Origin: Blasia pusilla
Lineage: Eukaryota > Marchantiophyta > Marchantiopsida > Blasiales
Direction: 5' to 3'
DNA length: 64,000 bases
NCBI GenBank assembly: GCA_050084515.1
Contig: CM114272.1
Location: 43,338,001-43,402,000, forward strand
A program made the position numbers and the translations under genes. Each line of letters opens with the position of its first letter. The first letter of the stretch is position 1. Positions 11,701 to 22,316 of this stretch are shown here, piece after piece. The notes under the pieces are model-generated. The model was given only the letters and a program-made list of their open reading frames with translations. It searched no databases and had not been told where the DNA came from.

Positions 11701-12479
11701 CTCTCCCTGGTTCCAGCAACACAACACCTGGAGAAACCATGGCACGCTCTATCGCGGGTCTAGCAGGCATCTCTGGCATCCTAGCAGTCGCAACTTGCCA
11801 TGAATCTAGGGAGGACGACCTGAGTATCGGCTCCAAGGGCAGGCCCATCACCTCCTCTGCAATCATCTCTGAACGTGATGCAAGAACACCATCTCTACGC
11901 TCACATAGTGTAGCGGCCAGCCGGAAAACCTCGGCGGGTACCTCCCAAGGTCATAACATCAAAAAACAACGAAGCAAGGTACACCTTCGTGGCCGCCCCC
12001 AACATCGTACTCGATACATGCTCCTCCCAAGCATCAGCAATAGGATTCGTCGCACTCGCTTCTCCCATCGCCCTTCGTGCTTGCATACCAACACCATAAA
12101 CTCTCCGAGAAATCTGATGAGGACCCATCGATGGGGTCCTCATCACCTCGGACAACGTGAAAAACTGAGGAAGCCTGGTCTATTTCCTCGCCTCCCCCCC
12201 TCTAGGGATCCAACTCCGTGGTGGCTCCACGTGTAATATCAGCGACTACTTGCAACTAGACAGTCGCGCACATCTAGCCAAGATCCTCCATATCTCTGGA
12301 TGCTCCATAAGACATCGATGCCACAGCTCTGGCATCAATTAACCTCAATGCCATAGCGTAAATATGCTACTGTAGTTGTTGTATCTGAGCAACCATTCCA
12401 GCCTCACGCCCAGCGTATCCCTCGACGCGTCTAGGTGGCAAAACTCTACCTCCTCCACGGGCAACTCCACCACCCCTCG

Positions 12480-13735
12480 GGAAAATCCAACTCCTCATCC
12501 CCCAACGAGACCACATGGTGCACGACCTCTAGGCCCACTCGGACTGGCAACTTGCTCTAGCGCCCTCTTTGGTCCTCGGTTTGGACGTAACTCAGGATGT
12601 ATGCTGAAACACCTGGCACATGTTTGACCATACCTCTGACAATAGTCACACTGATAACCTATTGGTGTAGCACCATCTCCTCTTCCATGTTGAGGCACGT
12701 GTCCATGACCTTGATGAGTGAAATTGCGCTAGTGATGGGCTCCACCACATGCCCAACAAATAATTGCAAGAAGTTGCTGTTGACCTACTTATGAAGGCCT
12801 AGGTCTCTATGGCACGGCCTCTCGGTATCCTCCCTGAGCTCGTGGTGCCACAGATATATCTTGGAATCCACGTTGTTTCACTGGTGGTGCAGGAAATCAT
12901 GATTTCTCTTGCCTACAACCCATGGTGGCTACGCTCTCCTCTACCATGTTGCGCTCAATGTTCTCGGCGGTCCTAAAACATCTCTCAACATAGGTGAGGT
13001 GTTCATAAGAAGCACCCCTCCCGCACCCGTGTCTGCAGGGTTTGGTCCAATATTGCGTACCATGACTGGATAGCCTGGAACTCTATCATCCCTTAGTGAT
13101 GTTATTCAACCAACGCAAGCAAGTGTAGGCCTCACACAAAATCTCACCCGGACGCCTCTGGAAGTCGTGGATGCTCCACAACTTCTCAGTCTGTACCCAT
13201 GGTAGCTTGTCCTCAACTCTGCAAAGAACTCAACCACAGGGTTCAACCTAGGACGAACCCAACTAGACAATACAACTGCTCTGGTGCGAGTTACCCTCCT
13301 AAAACATCACAGGTGGAAGAGGAAGTAGCCTCTCTTGAATCCTCCTCCTCATCAGGAAATGACTCAGTCCATAACACATAATGTGGGTCGTAATAGAGTC
13401 GCCATGCCTCAATCTCCTAGGCATATATGTGGGAGAGCTCGTGGTAATCGTCCATGGGCGCCCCCTCTAAATGCTAGAATATTCCTTTCCATGTTGTAAA
13501 TGGGTTGAACTCTCTAGAGTTCCTAACTCGTTGTGAGTCACACCAACTCCTAAAATCTGCAATAAAGTCGTGCAACTCTATCGTGCCTATAGCACCCAAA
13601 AACCTACGAAGTCCTCTACCCCGGTTGTCCATCTCATACGTCCAACTGGAAGGACCACTCAATGTGTGCGGTGATGCACTAACAAACTCCTCTATACCCT
13701 CCCCCTTGTCTAAAGATAATAGAGAAAGTGGTTGA
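12480..13735 (-). pseudogene. gag: gag and nucleocapsid region, copy 2
   Basis: Gag capsid part at 13735-12980 (WTYEMDNRGRG, GTIELHDFIADFRSWCD, NSREFNPFTTWKG, EGAPMDDYHE), then a basic nucleocapsid part. Two zinc knuckles are recognisable. The first is CWACGGAHH (near 12745) with a stop after the His. The second is CDYCQRYGQTCARCF (near 12640), where the metal-binding His has become Gln. The LHPEL tail follows. The N-terminus is cut at 13735, where homology to other copies ends. Confidence 0.75.
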
Positions 13736-13885
13736 GGCGGCTGTCATGCGCATACACATCGCTACACAACATACATCGTTGTCACCAAACACACACACAA
13801 ACACGCACGATCCCATGCTAACTCATGGCATCGAAACAACGAGACAAGACGTACCAAAATATCTCCAATTTGCAGTTGGTTGTAG
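13736..13885. other. Junction between oppositely oriented element copies 2 and 3
   Basis: About 150 bp, including a CACACAAACACGCACG stretch, with no homology to the element. It joins the broken gag of copy 2 (minus) to the middle of copy 3 (plus), which begins abruptly just upstream of its reverse transcriptase. No LTR lies between them, so this is a rearrangement joint rather than an insertion end. Confidence 0.6.
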
Positions 13886-13926
13886 GGGAGCAGTCGAGTT
13901 TTGTTGTCCGAGATAGGATTGCACCA

Positions 13927-13935
13927 TAGCAACCA
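13927..13935 (+). promoter_or_regulatory. Putative leaky stop UAG-CAA-CCA, copy 3
   Basis: TAG CAA CCA in frame with the downstream reverse transcriptase, identical to copies 2 and 6 at the same point although the methyltransferase itself is missing here. Confidence 0.6.
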
Positions 13936-15480
13936 CCTACACCCACGCCAAAGAGTCCTATCGTTGTCACAATGGAGACTTGGGAGCCAGATATGGGCCC
14001 TAAGTTGATAGGAGGAGAATGACATCGGATACATCAGTTCTTGAGGAGTTATAGGAGCTGTTTTGCATTTAGTTTGCATGATTTGGATACGCTGAGGGTT
14101 CAAGGGATCCGCATTGAGTTATCGAGTGACATGTTGATCTTCCGACGATCCTACAGATACAGTGATATGGAGAGGGCTCTGATTCAAAGTAAGAGCGAGG
14201 AGTTGGTTGGAGCTGGACTAGTGGAGATGTCGCATGGAGAGTATGCATATGCCACTATCATGTCCGCCAAGAAGGATGTGCATGGCAACTGGACGGATAG
14301 GCGGATTTGTGGAGATTACCGGCCTATCAATCAGCAAACAAAGTCCGATAGGTATATCATGCCCACCCCTGAGGAGATCTTTGATGCTATTGGGCATGCA
14401 AAGGTCTTCGGTTTGTTAGGTCTTTGAGTCCCATATCATCAACTGCCTATCATATTAGAGGAAATGCAAAAGACGGCATTTTGAGGCATCGATCCTCATG
14501 CAAAGGATTGTTTGTACCACTGGTGGTTCTTACAATTTGGATTAAAGAACGCCTCGGTTGATTTTCAAAGGGCCATGGATAGGATCTTGGCACGTCTGGA
14601 TTTTGCTAGGTGTTATATTGATGACATTGTAGTTTAGCACCACGCTTGAGGAGCATGAGCAACATCTAGAGGAGGTGTTTCGACGATTGTAATTACATGG
14701 GCTGAAGTTACATCCAGACAAGTGCAAGTTCTTCTACGACCAGATTGAGTATTTGGGTCATACAATATACCCAGGGGGCCTTGGTGTGTAGCAAACAAAG
14801 GTAGAGGCTATTTCACGCATTCCACGCCCTACAGATGTGAGTCGAGTTCGTGCATTCATGGGATTGGCGAACTTCTACCAACGCTATCTCAAGGGTTTCA
14901 GTTTGATTGCAAAACCGCTAATCTTGCTGACTAAGGTGGATCATGAGTGGCACTGGGAGGATGAGCAAGAGAGAGCATTTCAATTGCTCAAGGACAGGTT
15001 GAATTCCGCGCCCGTATTGAGGAGACCGATCGGGGGGTGTGCTTTCCAGTTGCATACCGATTGGAGCATGTTCGGGCTTGGAGCTCATGACGATGATGGT
15101 AGAGAGTTTGTGTTGGCTTATGCTAGTTGTTCAAACAATGCTGCAGAGGCGAAGTATAGCTTGTATGAGGGTGAGTGGTTGGCTGTAGTGTGGGCTGTCG
15201 CACATTTCAGATGTTCTCTATTTGGAAATCCCTTAACCATCATTATCGGTCATCAGCCACTTAAGTGGTTGATGGAGTTTGACAAGCTTACAGGGAAGCT
15301 TGCAAGGTGGGCTCTTTGTTGCAGGAGTATGCCTTCCAAGTGGTACATAGACCTATGACACTGAACCACGATGCAGATGGTTTGAGCCGTAACCTATGGT
15401 TGAGTCACCGAGATGCGACTAGAGCTCGTTGGCATGGAGAGAGTGATGAGGAGTTGGTGCTAGGATGACACGCGTTAGCC
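13936..15480 (+). pseudogene. Reverse transcriptase-RNase H, copy 3
   Basis: Blocks in order are METWEPDMGPKLIGG, the SYRSCFAFS segment, YSDMERALIQS, LVEMSHGEYA, CGDYRPIN, MPTPEEIFDAIGHAKVF, LKNA-like, catalytic YIDDIVV (YIDD at 14614-14625), RAFMGLANFYQRYLKGFS and RNase H FQLHTDWSMFGLG...EAKYSLYEGE, HQPLKWLMEF. A two-base deletion just after YIDDIVV and several stops inactivate it. RNase H lacks the few residues after LGLG that carry VLTQ in copy 6. Confidence 0.85.
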
Positions 15481-16793
15481 TATTTGGGCTTCTTGGCTAT
15501 GGAGAGCCAGATTGATGAGACTTCGATGGCGAGGTCTGATGGAGAGTCCTTAGATCTAGAGGTTGGTGGGGCGACAATAGATGGCGGAGATATTCACAAT
15601 GATGGAGTAGTCTTTGAGTACTTGCATACTGGCAGCGTCGCAAGCACAATGGGTGCTAGAGAGCGGGATCAGATCCTACAGCAAGCCAGACGGTTCCGGT
15701 GGGAGAAGACACATGTGTTGCGAGTGTGGGAGGATGGTAGAGTGCATGTCGTGCCTCATCCTTCGCAGAGAGCACGTTTGGTGCGTCATGCCTACAAGGA
15801 GTTGGGTCATTTTGGAGTGAAGTGGACCTATAGCTTGCTCCAGATTCAATATTTGTGGCGAGGCATGCAGACTGACGTTTAGTAGTTCGTTGCCACATGC
15901 ATGGTGTGTGATTGAGTCCGTGCATCGTTCCATGCTCTGACTCCACAGTTGCATCCACTTCTGATCATGGGTTTAGGTTAAAGATGGAGTTTGGATTTTG
16001 CAGGACCTTTACCTTTGACGGAGTGCCATAGTCGTTATGTATTGGTGATGGTTGAGCACTTCTCCAAGTGGATAGAATTGGTTGCATTGCTTGACAAAGC
16101 AAGTGAAGGAGTAACGTATGCCTTCCTAGATTGGGTTCTAAGTCATTACAGCGCACTAGCTGAGGTGTTGACAGACTAGGGTACAAAGTTCCGCGGGGAG
16201 TTTCAGGCCTTGTGTGATCAGGCATTGATCGACCACTGCACTACTCTGCGAGATCATCCTGAGGTAGATGGACTGGCGGAGCGGGTTGTGCAGACGATGA
16301 AGAGAGGATTACGCAAGTATGGCTTGTAGAGAGGTCACTTAGGAGATTGGAACCTTCAGTTGTTGTGGTTGGCGATGGGATACAGATTCAGCAGGCAGGC
16401 ATCCTTAACGTCTTTCTCGCCGTACTTGCTTTTGTATGGCCGAGAGCCAGATTTACCTACGGCCATTCATGGAGATGTTGGAGAGGTATGGAACCTTGAT
16501 GACCCTGATATATGGATGCGAGCATGTTTTTAGAGGGCTAATTTTTTTCCGAGAGTGATGCCCACGGCGTTTGAGAACTTGGCGATTGCACAGTATCGGG
16601 ATACATTTAGGTATGCGACTATTCGGGGAGGTGGTTATCGACCTACTATCCGGAGGTTTCATCTGGGAGAATATGTTTACTTGCAGCTAACGGCACCCAC
16701 AACGTTGGATGTGACTACATGGCACATCATCTTGAGAGTGCGTGAGGTTTTGCCATCAGGTGTTCTCTTATTGGAGGAACGCGATGGTATGGT
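15481..16793 (+). pseudogene. Integrase, copy 3, truncated
   Basis: It has the linker DGGDIHNDGVVFEYL, the HHCC region (KELGHFGV...TCMVCD), RWSLDFAGPLPLTE, a VLTD catalytic Asp followed by TAG where the other copies have Gln/His, the GLAERVVQTMKRGLRKYG block with the third acid, the YGREPDLP block, the RGGGYRPTIRRFH motif and the SH3-like VREVLPSGVLLLE. It stops before the CAPCHLP motif and the PHD finger. Several TAG/TGA codons lie inside. Confidence 0.8.
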
Positions 16794-17145
16794 TCAAGGA
16801 GAGAGAGCTTGAGAGCTCATTCTCTCTTTGAGGTATATCCCTCCCCTCTCCCAAGCTCTCTCCATGGTAAGCTATGCTCCCAAGTCACCTCTTTGGCTCT
16901 TGACCTCATGTAGGAGGTCAAGGGCCACTTCCCAAAATAGAAATTCGACCATATACTCAAAATGATACTTACCTAAAATAGTAAGTTCCTCAATATGGCT
17001 CCAAATGAGTCGAAACGAAGGGAAAACCTACTCTCTCAGATTTTCGGAGGACTCAATAGGTCATCCTCAACCTCATGAGCGTGTCCTCCACTACTCACAA
17101 AGGCGCTCTTCTAGATCTCACTGATCTATCCTAAAAGACGTGACA
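16794..17145 (-). repeat. Truncated LTR of copy 4 with a small internal inversion
   Basis: Matches the first part of the other LTRs, starting at TGTCAC (17145-17140). The last part (16794-16829) reads in the opposite orientation to the rest when compared with copy 6 (53860-53908) and copy 4 (18800-18860), so a segment of about 35 bp is inverted next to the joint with copy 3. Confidence 0.7.
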
Positions 17146-17281
17146 CGACTCCTCACGTGGAGACCCTCGAAACCTCGCGCCACTCTACGTAAAACCTCTA
17201 GAGCTACTCTCAGATCCACTACCTTGCCTCTCAAAGTCCCGTAAGAACGTCGTGGTGACCCTTGTCCCCTCTCACACGATC
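17146..17281 (-). pseudogene. gag: gag N-terminal stub, copy 4
   Basis: About 45 codons aligned with the gag start of copy 6 (56923-57050), up to the block corresponding to GGFTRSGARFRGSP. It ends at the LTR boundary at 17145. Confidence 0.65.
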
Positions 17282-18299
17282 ACTCTCAATCTCGCAAGTA
17301 ATCACTCAACCTAAACATGCGGCACTCAATCTACACTCTTTCTCATTGAGACGTGTGTTGTGCGGCAACAAGCGGCGTGGTGCGGCAAATCAACTCATCT
17401 ATCGTCTCATCGACAAACCATACCCTCAACTCAGGAAATTCCACACAGGTCTATGTCCCCTAAACCGATACATCAACGATGCTTTGAGCATCTGCACGAA
17501 AACCAATGTCCCCAAATAACTACCCAATATCCAGAATTCCCTAACACATGCAAGGTAAAAGACCAAAATGGGTAACCTAAACAAATTTCAATCCCTCCTT
17601 AGCAATTGGAAACCTCAACCCCAACTCGGTCATAAAGACAAACTCCTCAAAGTAGCAAGTCATACTCCTCTAGCACTGACTATGCTAAAAAATCTCCTCA
17701 ATGTGCGGTGCGGGTCCAACGGTACGGTATAGCACTGGCGGCAGGGAACGGCTACAAAAGGCACGTCACTCGGGAATTGGGTGCGGCACTCGACGCCATA
17801 CCCTCCTCAATCAACAAAACACAATCTACTCCCTAGTGATAGAGTGGCTCCACGATCGAGATGGTGCGATGCGGCCACGAGTGGCACGGCGCAGCAATCG
17901 ACGGCACGTTGCAGCTACAGGCGTCACGGCCCGGTACTCAATTATCGTCAAGTGGCTACCAATCACAAAATAGCAAAGTGGAAAAGAAATTATGATCCTA
18001 CGAATCCAACAAGGTCACCTTGTCAAAATAACAAGTGAAGATGACTCATACGGACTCACCAAGTACGGCAACGGCGGCCCGGCCTAGCCTTAAACGGTGT
18101 CGACGGCTAGACGTAGTCCTAAACAACGGCAGTGGGAGCGGCAACTAAGAGCGGCGACGGTGACAATGAAGGCAAGCGGCGATGACAAGCGGTTATGGTG
18201 GTAATTCGTGTCGGCGGCAGCGGAGGCGGTAGCGATGACGAAAAACAGCGACGACAAAGGCGCAGACGGCGACGGGGCCACCAATGGTGGTGACTGGTT
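17282..18299 (-). other. 5' leader of copy 4
   Basis: Homologous to the leaders of copies 1 and 6. Contains a GC-rich segment with GGCGRCGR-type triplets (18080-18280) and the CGGGCCGTGACGCC block shared with copy 6 at 56280. The open frames here are by-products of the triplet composition. No primer-binding site was recognised. Confidence 0.55.
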
Positions 18300-19169
18300 T
18301 AGGGTTTGACGATATTTACCCTAAAAATTGGTAGTTTGAAAAATTGGTCATAACTTTCTGTTCACAACTCCAAATTGCACATCGTGCATAGCTTCACCAT
18401 CTACAATGGCGTAAAATTTTTTCTTCAATCAGACCTTCCAGTAAGAATTGACGAGGACTGTCATAAAGCCCTTCAATCTACTATCCTACGAGAAATTTGG
18501 CAGCGCTTCCGCGCTGATTTCTCCCAACATAAATTTCAAACCTCTAAAATCAGAAATCAAAGAGGTACATGGTGCTTTCGAGAGCAGCGGCATGGAGGAA
18601 TCCGCCCCCATACTCAATCTCTAAAGAAATTTGGCCAGCGCTTCCGCGCACCACTCTTATGTTCGAAAAATCGGCAAAGAAACAGAAAAATCTCACACCA
18701 AGCTCTCCATGGTGTGCACTCTCTCTCATGTCAAATCCACTCTCCTAATGAGAGGCTTGGTTTACACACACAAGGCAAGGAAGACCATAGTTCTGCCGCC
18801 TTATGCCAAGAGGTTCAACAAAGAAGAATGAGCTCTCAAGCTCTCTCTCTTGGAAGTATACCCCCTTCTCTCTCCCAAGCTCTCTCCTCGGTAACCTATG
18901 CTCACAGGTCACCTCCTTGGCTCTTGACATGTTGTAACGGGTCAAGGGTTACTTCCCAAAGGTAGAAAGTCAACTATATGCCAAATGGAAACTTACCCAA
19001 AATAGTAAGTTTCTCTATATGACTCCAAATGAGCCGAAACAAAAGGGAAACCTGCTCTCTCAAGTTACCCGTGGTCTCAACAGTTCATCCTTGAACTCTT
19101 GAGGCTTTCTTCCAGTATCTTTGAAGGCACTCTACAAGATCTCACCGATCTATCCTGAAATTAGTGACA
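18300..19169 (-). repeat. 5' LTR of copy 4
   Basis: Begins TGTCAC at 19169 and carries the GTTTCGGCTCAT block, the CTCTCTC-rich centre and two GCAGCGCTTCCGCGC-type blocks (18500-18514 and 18635-18649). Its inner boundary is approximate. Flanking DNA beyond 19169 is unrelated to that of other copies. Confidence 0.7.
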
Positions 19170-20283
19170 CATCTAACCTACCCAAGTGTCCCAAACTTGT
19201 TGGATAATTACTTTCCCCCACCCTCTCAAAAGGTCCCACACTAAATTTTTGGAATTAATATATGATTTTTAAAACTAGAAATAGATTAATCACCAGTAAT
19301 TTTATACGTTATTTCTAGTTATAAATTATTTTAGTAAATGTATCGTTCATCTATGTTATTATGGGAGAGTGTCTTCTTGATTTGCAAACACTTTTCTCCT
19401 TGGGCATCAAGAAAATATTTTACATGTTACAAACAACAAGAAAAAAATTTGAATTTATATAAATATCAAATTTGAATTCATGTGATTATACACCAACTCT
19501 TAAACATTTTTTATACTCGGACACCTTACTAGTAGTTTCAACCACATGGAATGACATGGTTAGGATTACGAGACACCTTACTAGTAGTTTCAACCGCATG
19601 GAATGATATGGTTAGGATTACGCGAGTGATTTCCAAACATTGTAATTTTCGCAGGTGCTTAGAACCGTTATGAACCCAAGAAATATTTTCAAGTATACAA
19701 TTTAATATTGAAGCCTTATTAAAAATGTGAGGTGGGTCGTACTAATGATCCAGACGAACTACGAATTACCGACGTGTAAGGGTCCAGAACCCCCGAACCC
19801 CCCTTACCCTACACCTTACTTGGAATCACAAGTGAAACCCGTGATTCCCCCACATCGCGTTCGGCCGAAAGCTAACTTTCAGCCAACGTCCAGAATGCCG
19901 CCCTACGGGTCGGTTATCCGCCTTGCAGGTCGGATGTCTATCATTCATGCACCCATCCTTGCCATATACTCACCTCGTGCCATTGCCATGCTATTATATG
20001 GCGGACATGCATGTAAGCCGCATGATTTTCCGAGTGAATCCTTCCGCCCCCTTTGCCAACTATGGGGAATGTATTGCATACTCTGCCATATATATCAAGG
20101 TTGCCACTTTTGGCGGGAGGCTCGATCCATGTATCCACCAATGAGCTTGCTCCAAGCCACCAAGGTTGATCCGAGACATTCTTTGTGTAACGAATCGTAT
20201 TGGCTTACCTTATGAACGGTGTGGATTTGGAAGTAATGGCATCCAACCATGGAGAGCTCACGCATGTCCACGAATGACCTCCC
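19170..20283. other. No recognisable gene
   Basis: AT-rich to about 19700, then a more balanced stretch with one open frame (19727-20215, +) of no recognised family and no supporting features. Contains the 52-bp duplication listed separately. Confidence 0.5.
19521..19624. repeat. 52-bp tandem duplication
   Basis: Two adjacent 52-bp units starting ACACCTTACTAGTAG at 19521 and 19573 with only a few mismatches. Confidence 0.85.
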
Positions 20284-20965
20284 CTGACGAACACTTCGGG
20301 AGGCCCTATTTTTGCATGAGAGTGGCGAGAGAGGTTGTTGAAGGACTGCACTTAGGGTTTTCTTGACTGTAAACACGTTGGAATACCTTCCAAAAAATCC
20401 TTAGGCTCAAAGTTTGGTTCATGCTGAAGGAAAAGTGGCGAATCCTCCAGTGTTTGCATCGAGTTCAAGCGGAGAGGTTTAGCTGCTCTTTGGAAAGCAT
20501 GGAATAGCTTCACCAAGACTTCCGCTCTACTCTATGAAATCAAGGTAAAGGAGAATGTCAGTGACTAAGGAAGCATGACGAACATTTGGGGCGATTGAAC
20601 AACTTACATTTCTTGGAATACTTTCCAATTGGGATGAGAGTGGTGAGAGAGCTTGCTGAAGGAGTGCGGCACACTAAATCTTGACCCTGAACACGTTGGA
20701 ATTCCTTCCAAACAACCCTCATGCTCAAAGTTTCATTCGTAGTGAAGCAAAAGTGGCAAATCCTCGAGTGTTCAAGCAAAGAGGTTAAGCTACAGAGGTC
20801 AAGCAAAGAGGTTAACCTACAATTTGGAAGACATGGAATAGCTTCATCAACATTTCCGCTCTGCTCTCCTCTCTATGAAAGCAAGACAAAGGCGAATGTT
20901 AGTGACGAAGGTGTGACAAAATACTCGGCCGATCAAACATCTTGCATTTAGTGGAATACTTTCCA
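20284..20965. repeat. Tandem duplication of about 318 bp
   Basis: Two diverged units. GAGAGTGG at 20318 and 20636, and GTTGGAAT at 20377 and 20695, both give a period of 318. Each unit also shares CATGCTGAAGG-like, AAGTGGCRAATCCTC and CATGGAATAGCTTCA segments. The second unit has an extra local duplication around GTTAAGCTACAGAGG. No coding frame is shared between the units. Confidence 0.75.
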
Positions 20966-21887
20966 TCATTCAGGTATATCCAAATATGCGCTCTCCATTG
21001 TAGCTTCTTTTTGTTTTATCTTCTTTTTCATTATAGCCCTTTTTACCCGCTCACCTTAGTCAGAGAATTCAGAGCACCCTTACCTCGTTGCCCTTTCTTA
21101 CCGGTCTTATTTTTTACAGCTTGCGTTGTCGTATAGTAAAATCAACCAGTGTGTAAACTCCTTCGTCATTAAGTGTTAGATAGAGTTTCATTAGTATTAA
21201 GTAAATTGGCTTAGAAAAAGGAGATTCTTATGTTTAAACCTCTTTATGGTGCCTCTTTTATGCGGGCCCAACTTTAGGAAAAGGAGGTAATAAATAAAAA
21301 ATGACTTTATAAAAGTAAAGTAGTTGCTTTAATGAAAAGCAAAAGTAGTCTTGGTTGGTGGCTAGGTTAGTTGGGGTAATTTGGAAAATATCATGTGGGT
21401 AAAAGAGGATATTTTGGAAGAGATAAGAGGAAATCTACTTGTGTCAAAATGTGATTGGCTAAGCCTTGAGAGGAAGCCATGTGGCACAAGATAAGATAAG
21501 CTCTATTTCGTACTCTTGTGGATCCCTTGTAAGTATATAAAGCGGAGGGACCTTCAAGGTTTCATCACCTTCTATTCCACATCCTGAGTCTCTCGTGTCT
21601 CTCTTGAGTGTATGGCTTTGGGATTGCTTGCTCTTCCAATGAGAGTGGATCATCCCTCTTGGGAGAGTAACTTGATCATGGTCTATTCTTCGAGAGGTTT
21701 CTAGAGTGTGGTGTGTGTGTGTGTGTGTGTGTGGGGATGAGAGGTTTATCACCGTAGAGGAGTTTAGTCATACTAAAATAGCGGATGTTTTGGCTTGTTA
21801 CTTTCCCAATGAGAGTGGATTACCCCTCTTGGGAGAATAACTCCGCCAAAACCCATTCTTGAGGAGAGTAGAGAATGTCTGTCAAGC
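20966..21887. other. Unassigned DNA with TATA-like box and short repeats
   Basis: Contains a TATA-like GTATATAAAG near 21533, a (GT)n microsatellite at 21711-21733 and a 37-bp direct repeat (CCAATGAGAGTGGAT... at 21636 and 21806). The block GTCAGAGAATTCAGAGC near 21060 recurs near 22483. This could be the promoter side of an LTR or other element, but no matching partner is visible. Confidence 0.4.
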
Positions 21888-22316
21888 ATGGATAGGGGTG
21901 GAGCACGAGCTGTGCTCGAATTTTCTTTCCTAAATCCTTACCATGTCAAGGTACTCTTTGTAGATAGGCACTGGTTCACTCGCTATTTAGTTTATCACTT
22001 TGGGGAGGCGTTCATGAACCAGGTCATGCAATCTCCAACTCCGGTGATTCTTCCTATCGTCACATATGGAAGGACATGGGATTGTACTTTGTATGTCCTT
22101 ATATAGCGATCCATGGATGTCAATAGGCCTGGTCAAGTAGGGTTTAACACTAGTTGTGCTATCTTCCTCGTGTACAAACGTAAAATAGTTTATAGGGATT
22201 TTATAGTTAGGAATTTCGGGGTCCGATGTTACGAAGAAGTGATTGCCTGGGCACTTCCATTTGTGATACTTGTCGTGAGAGAATGGAGAGTGTACATTAT
22301 AATTTTGTATTGAAAA
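21888..22316 (+). pseudogene. Unrecognised ORF with one in-frame TAG
   Basis: One frame runs from the ATG at 21888 to a stop at about 22314-22316 and is interrupted only by TAG 22104-22106. The product, about 140 residues, is rich in aromatic and hydrophobic residues (VDRHWFTRYLVYHFGEAF, then YRDFIVRNFG). No family is recognised, and an open frame also exists on the other strand, so coding is doubtful. Confidence 0.2.

Larger units (their letters stand above)
5380..13735 (-). mobile_element. Ty3/gypsy element copy 2 with methyltransferase and PHD domains
   Basis: The second most complete copy, on the minus strand: gag 13735-12480, protease around 11640, methyltransferase about 10990-9840, readthrough stop 9701-9693, RT-RNase H 9692-8134, integrase plus PHD 8133-6581, a short 3' UTR 6580-6422, then the LTR from 6421. 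The 5' LTR and leader are missing: homology stops in the gag N-terminus at 13735. Frames are interrupted throughout, so the copy is dead, but it keeps the protease DSGA motif and the methyltransferase Pro-Cys-Gln motif that are lost in copy 6. Confidence 0.85.
13886..16793 (+). mobile_element. Ty3/gypsy element copy 3: RT to integrase fragment
   Basis: Plus-strand fragment starting 40 bp before the readthrough stop and ending in the integrase tail at about 16793, where it runs into rearranged LTR sequence. It lacks gag, protease, methyltransferase and the PHD finger. It lies inverted relative to copy 2, so the RT-integrase parts of copies 2 and 3 form long inverted arms about 4.2 kb apart. 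Confidence 0.85.
16794..19169 (-). mobile_element. Ty3/gypsy element copy 4: internally deleted
   Basis: Minus strand. LTR from 19169 (TGTCAC) down to about 18300, leader to 17282, the first about 45 codons of gag (17281-17146), then directly a second LTR from 17145 that is cut off at 16794. Almost the whole coding region is missing between gag and the second LTR. The end at 16794 abuts copy 3. Confidence 0.75.

Noticed and set aside
11427-12236. Long plus-strand open frame (269 codons)
   Set aside because: It lies antisense to the protease/gag linker of element copy 2, whose minus-strand frames align with copies 5 and 6. The plus frame has no homologue or domain.
18375-18965. Plus-strand open frame (196 codons)
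   Set aside because: Lies within an LTR on the opposite strand; other LTR copies do not keep it open.
19727-20215. Plus-strand open frame (162 codons)
   Set aside because: No domain or homologous copy in the window, and equally open frames exist on the other strand.
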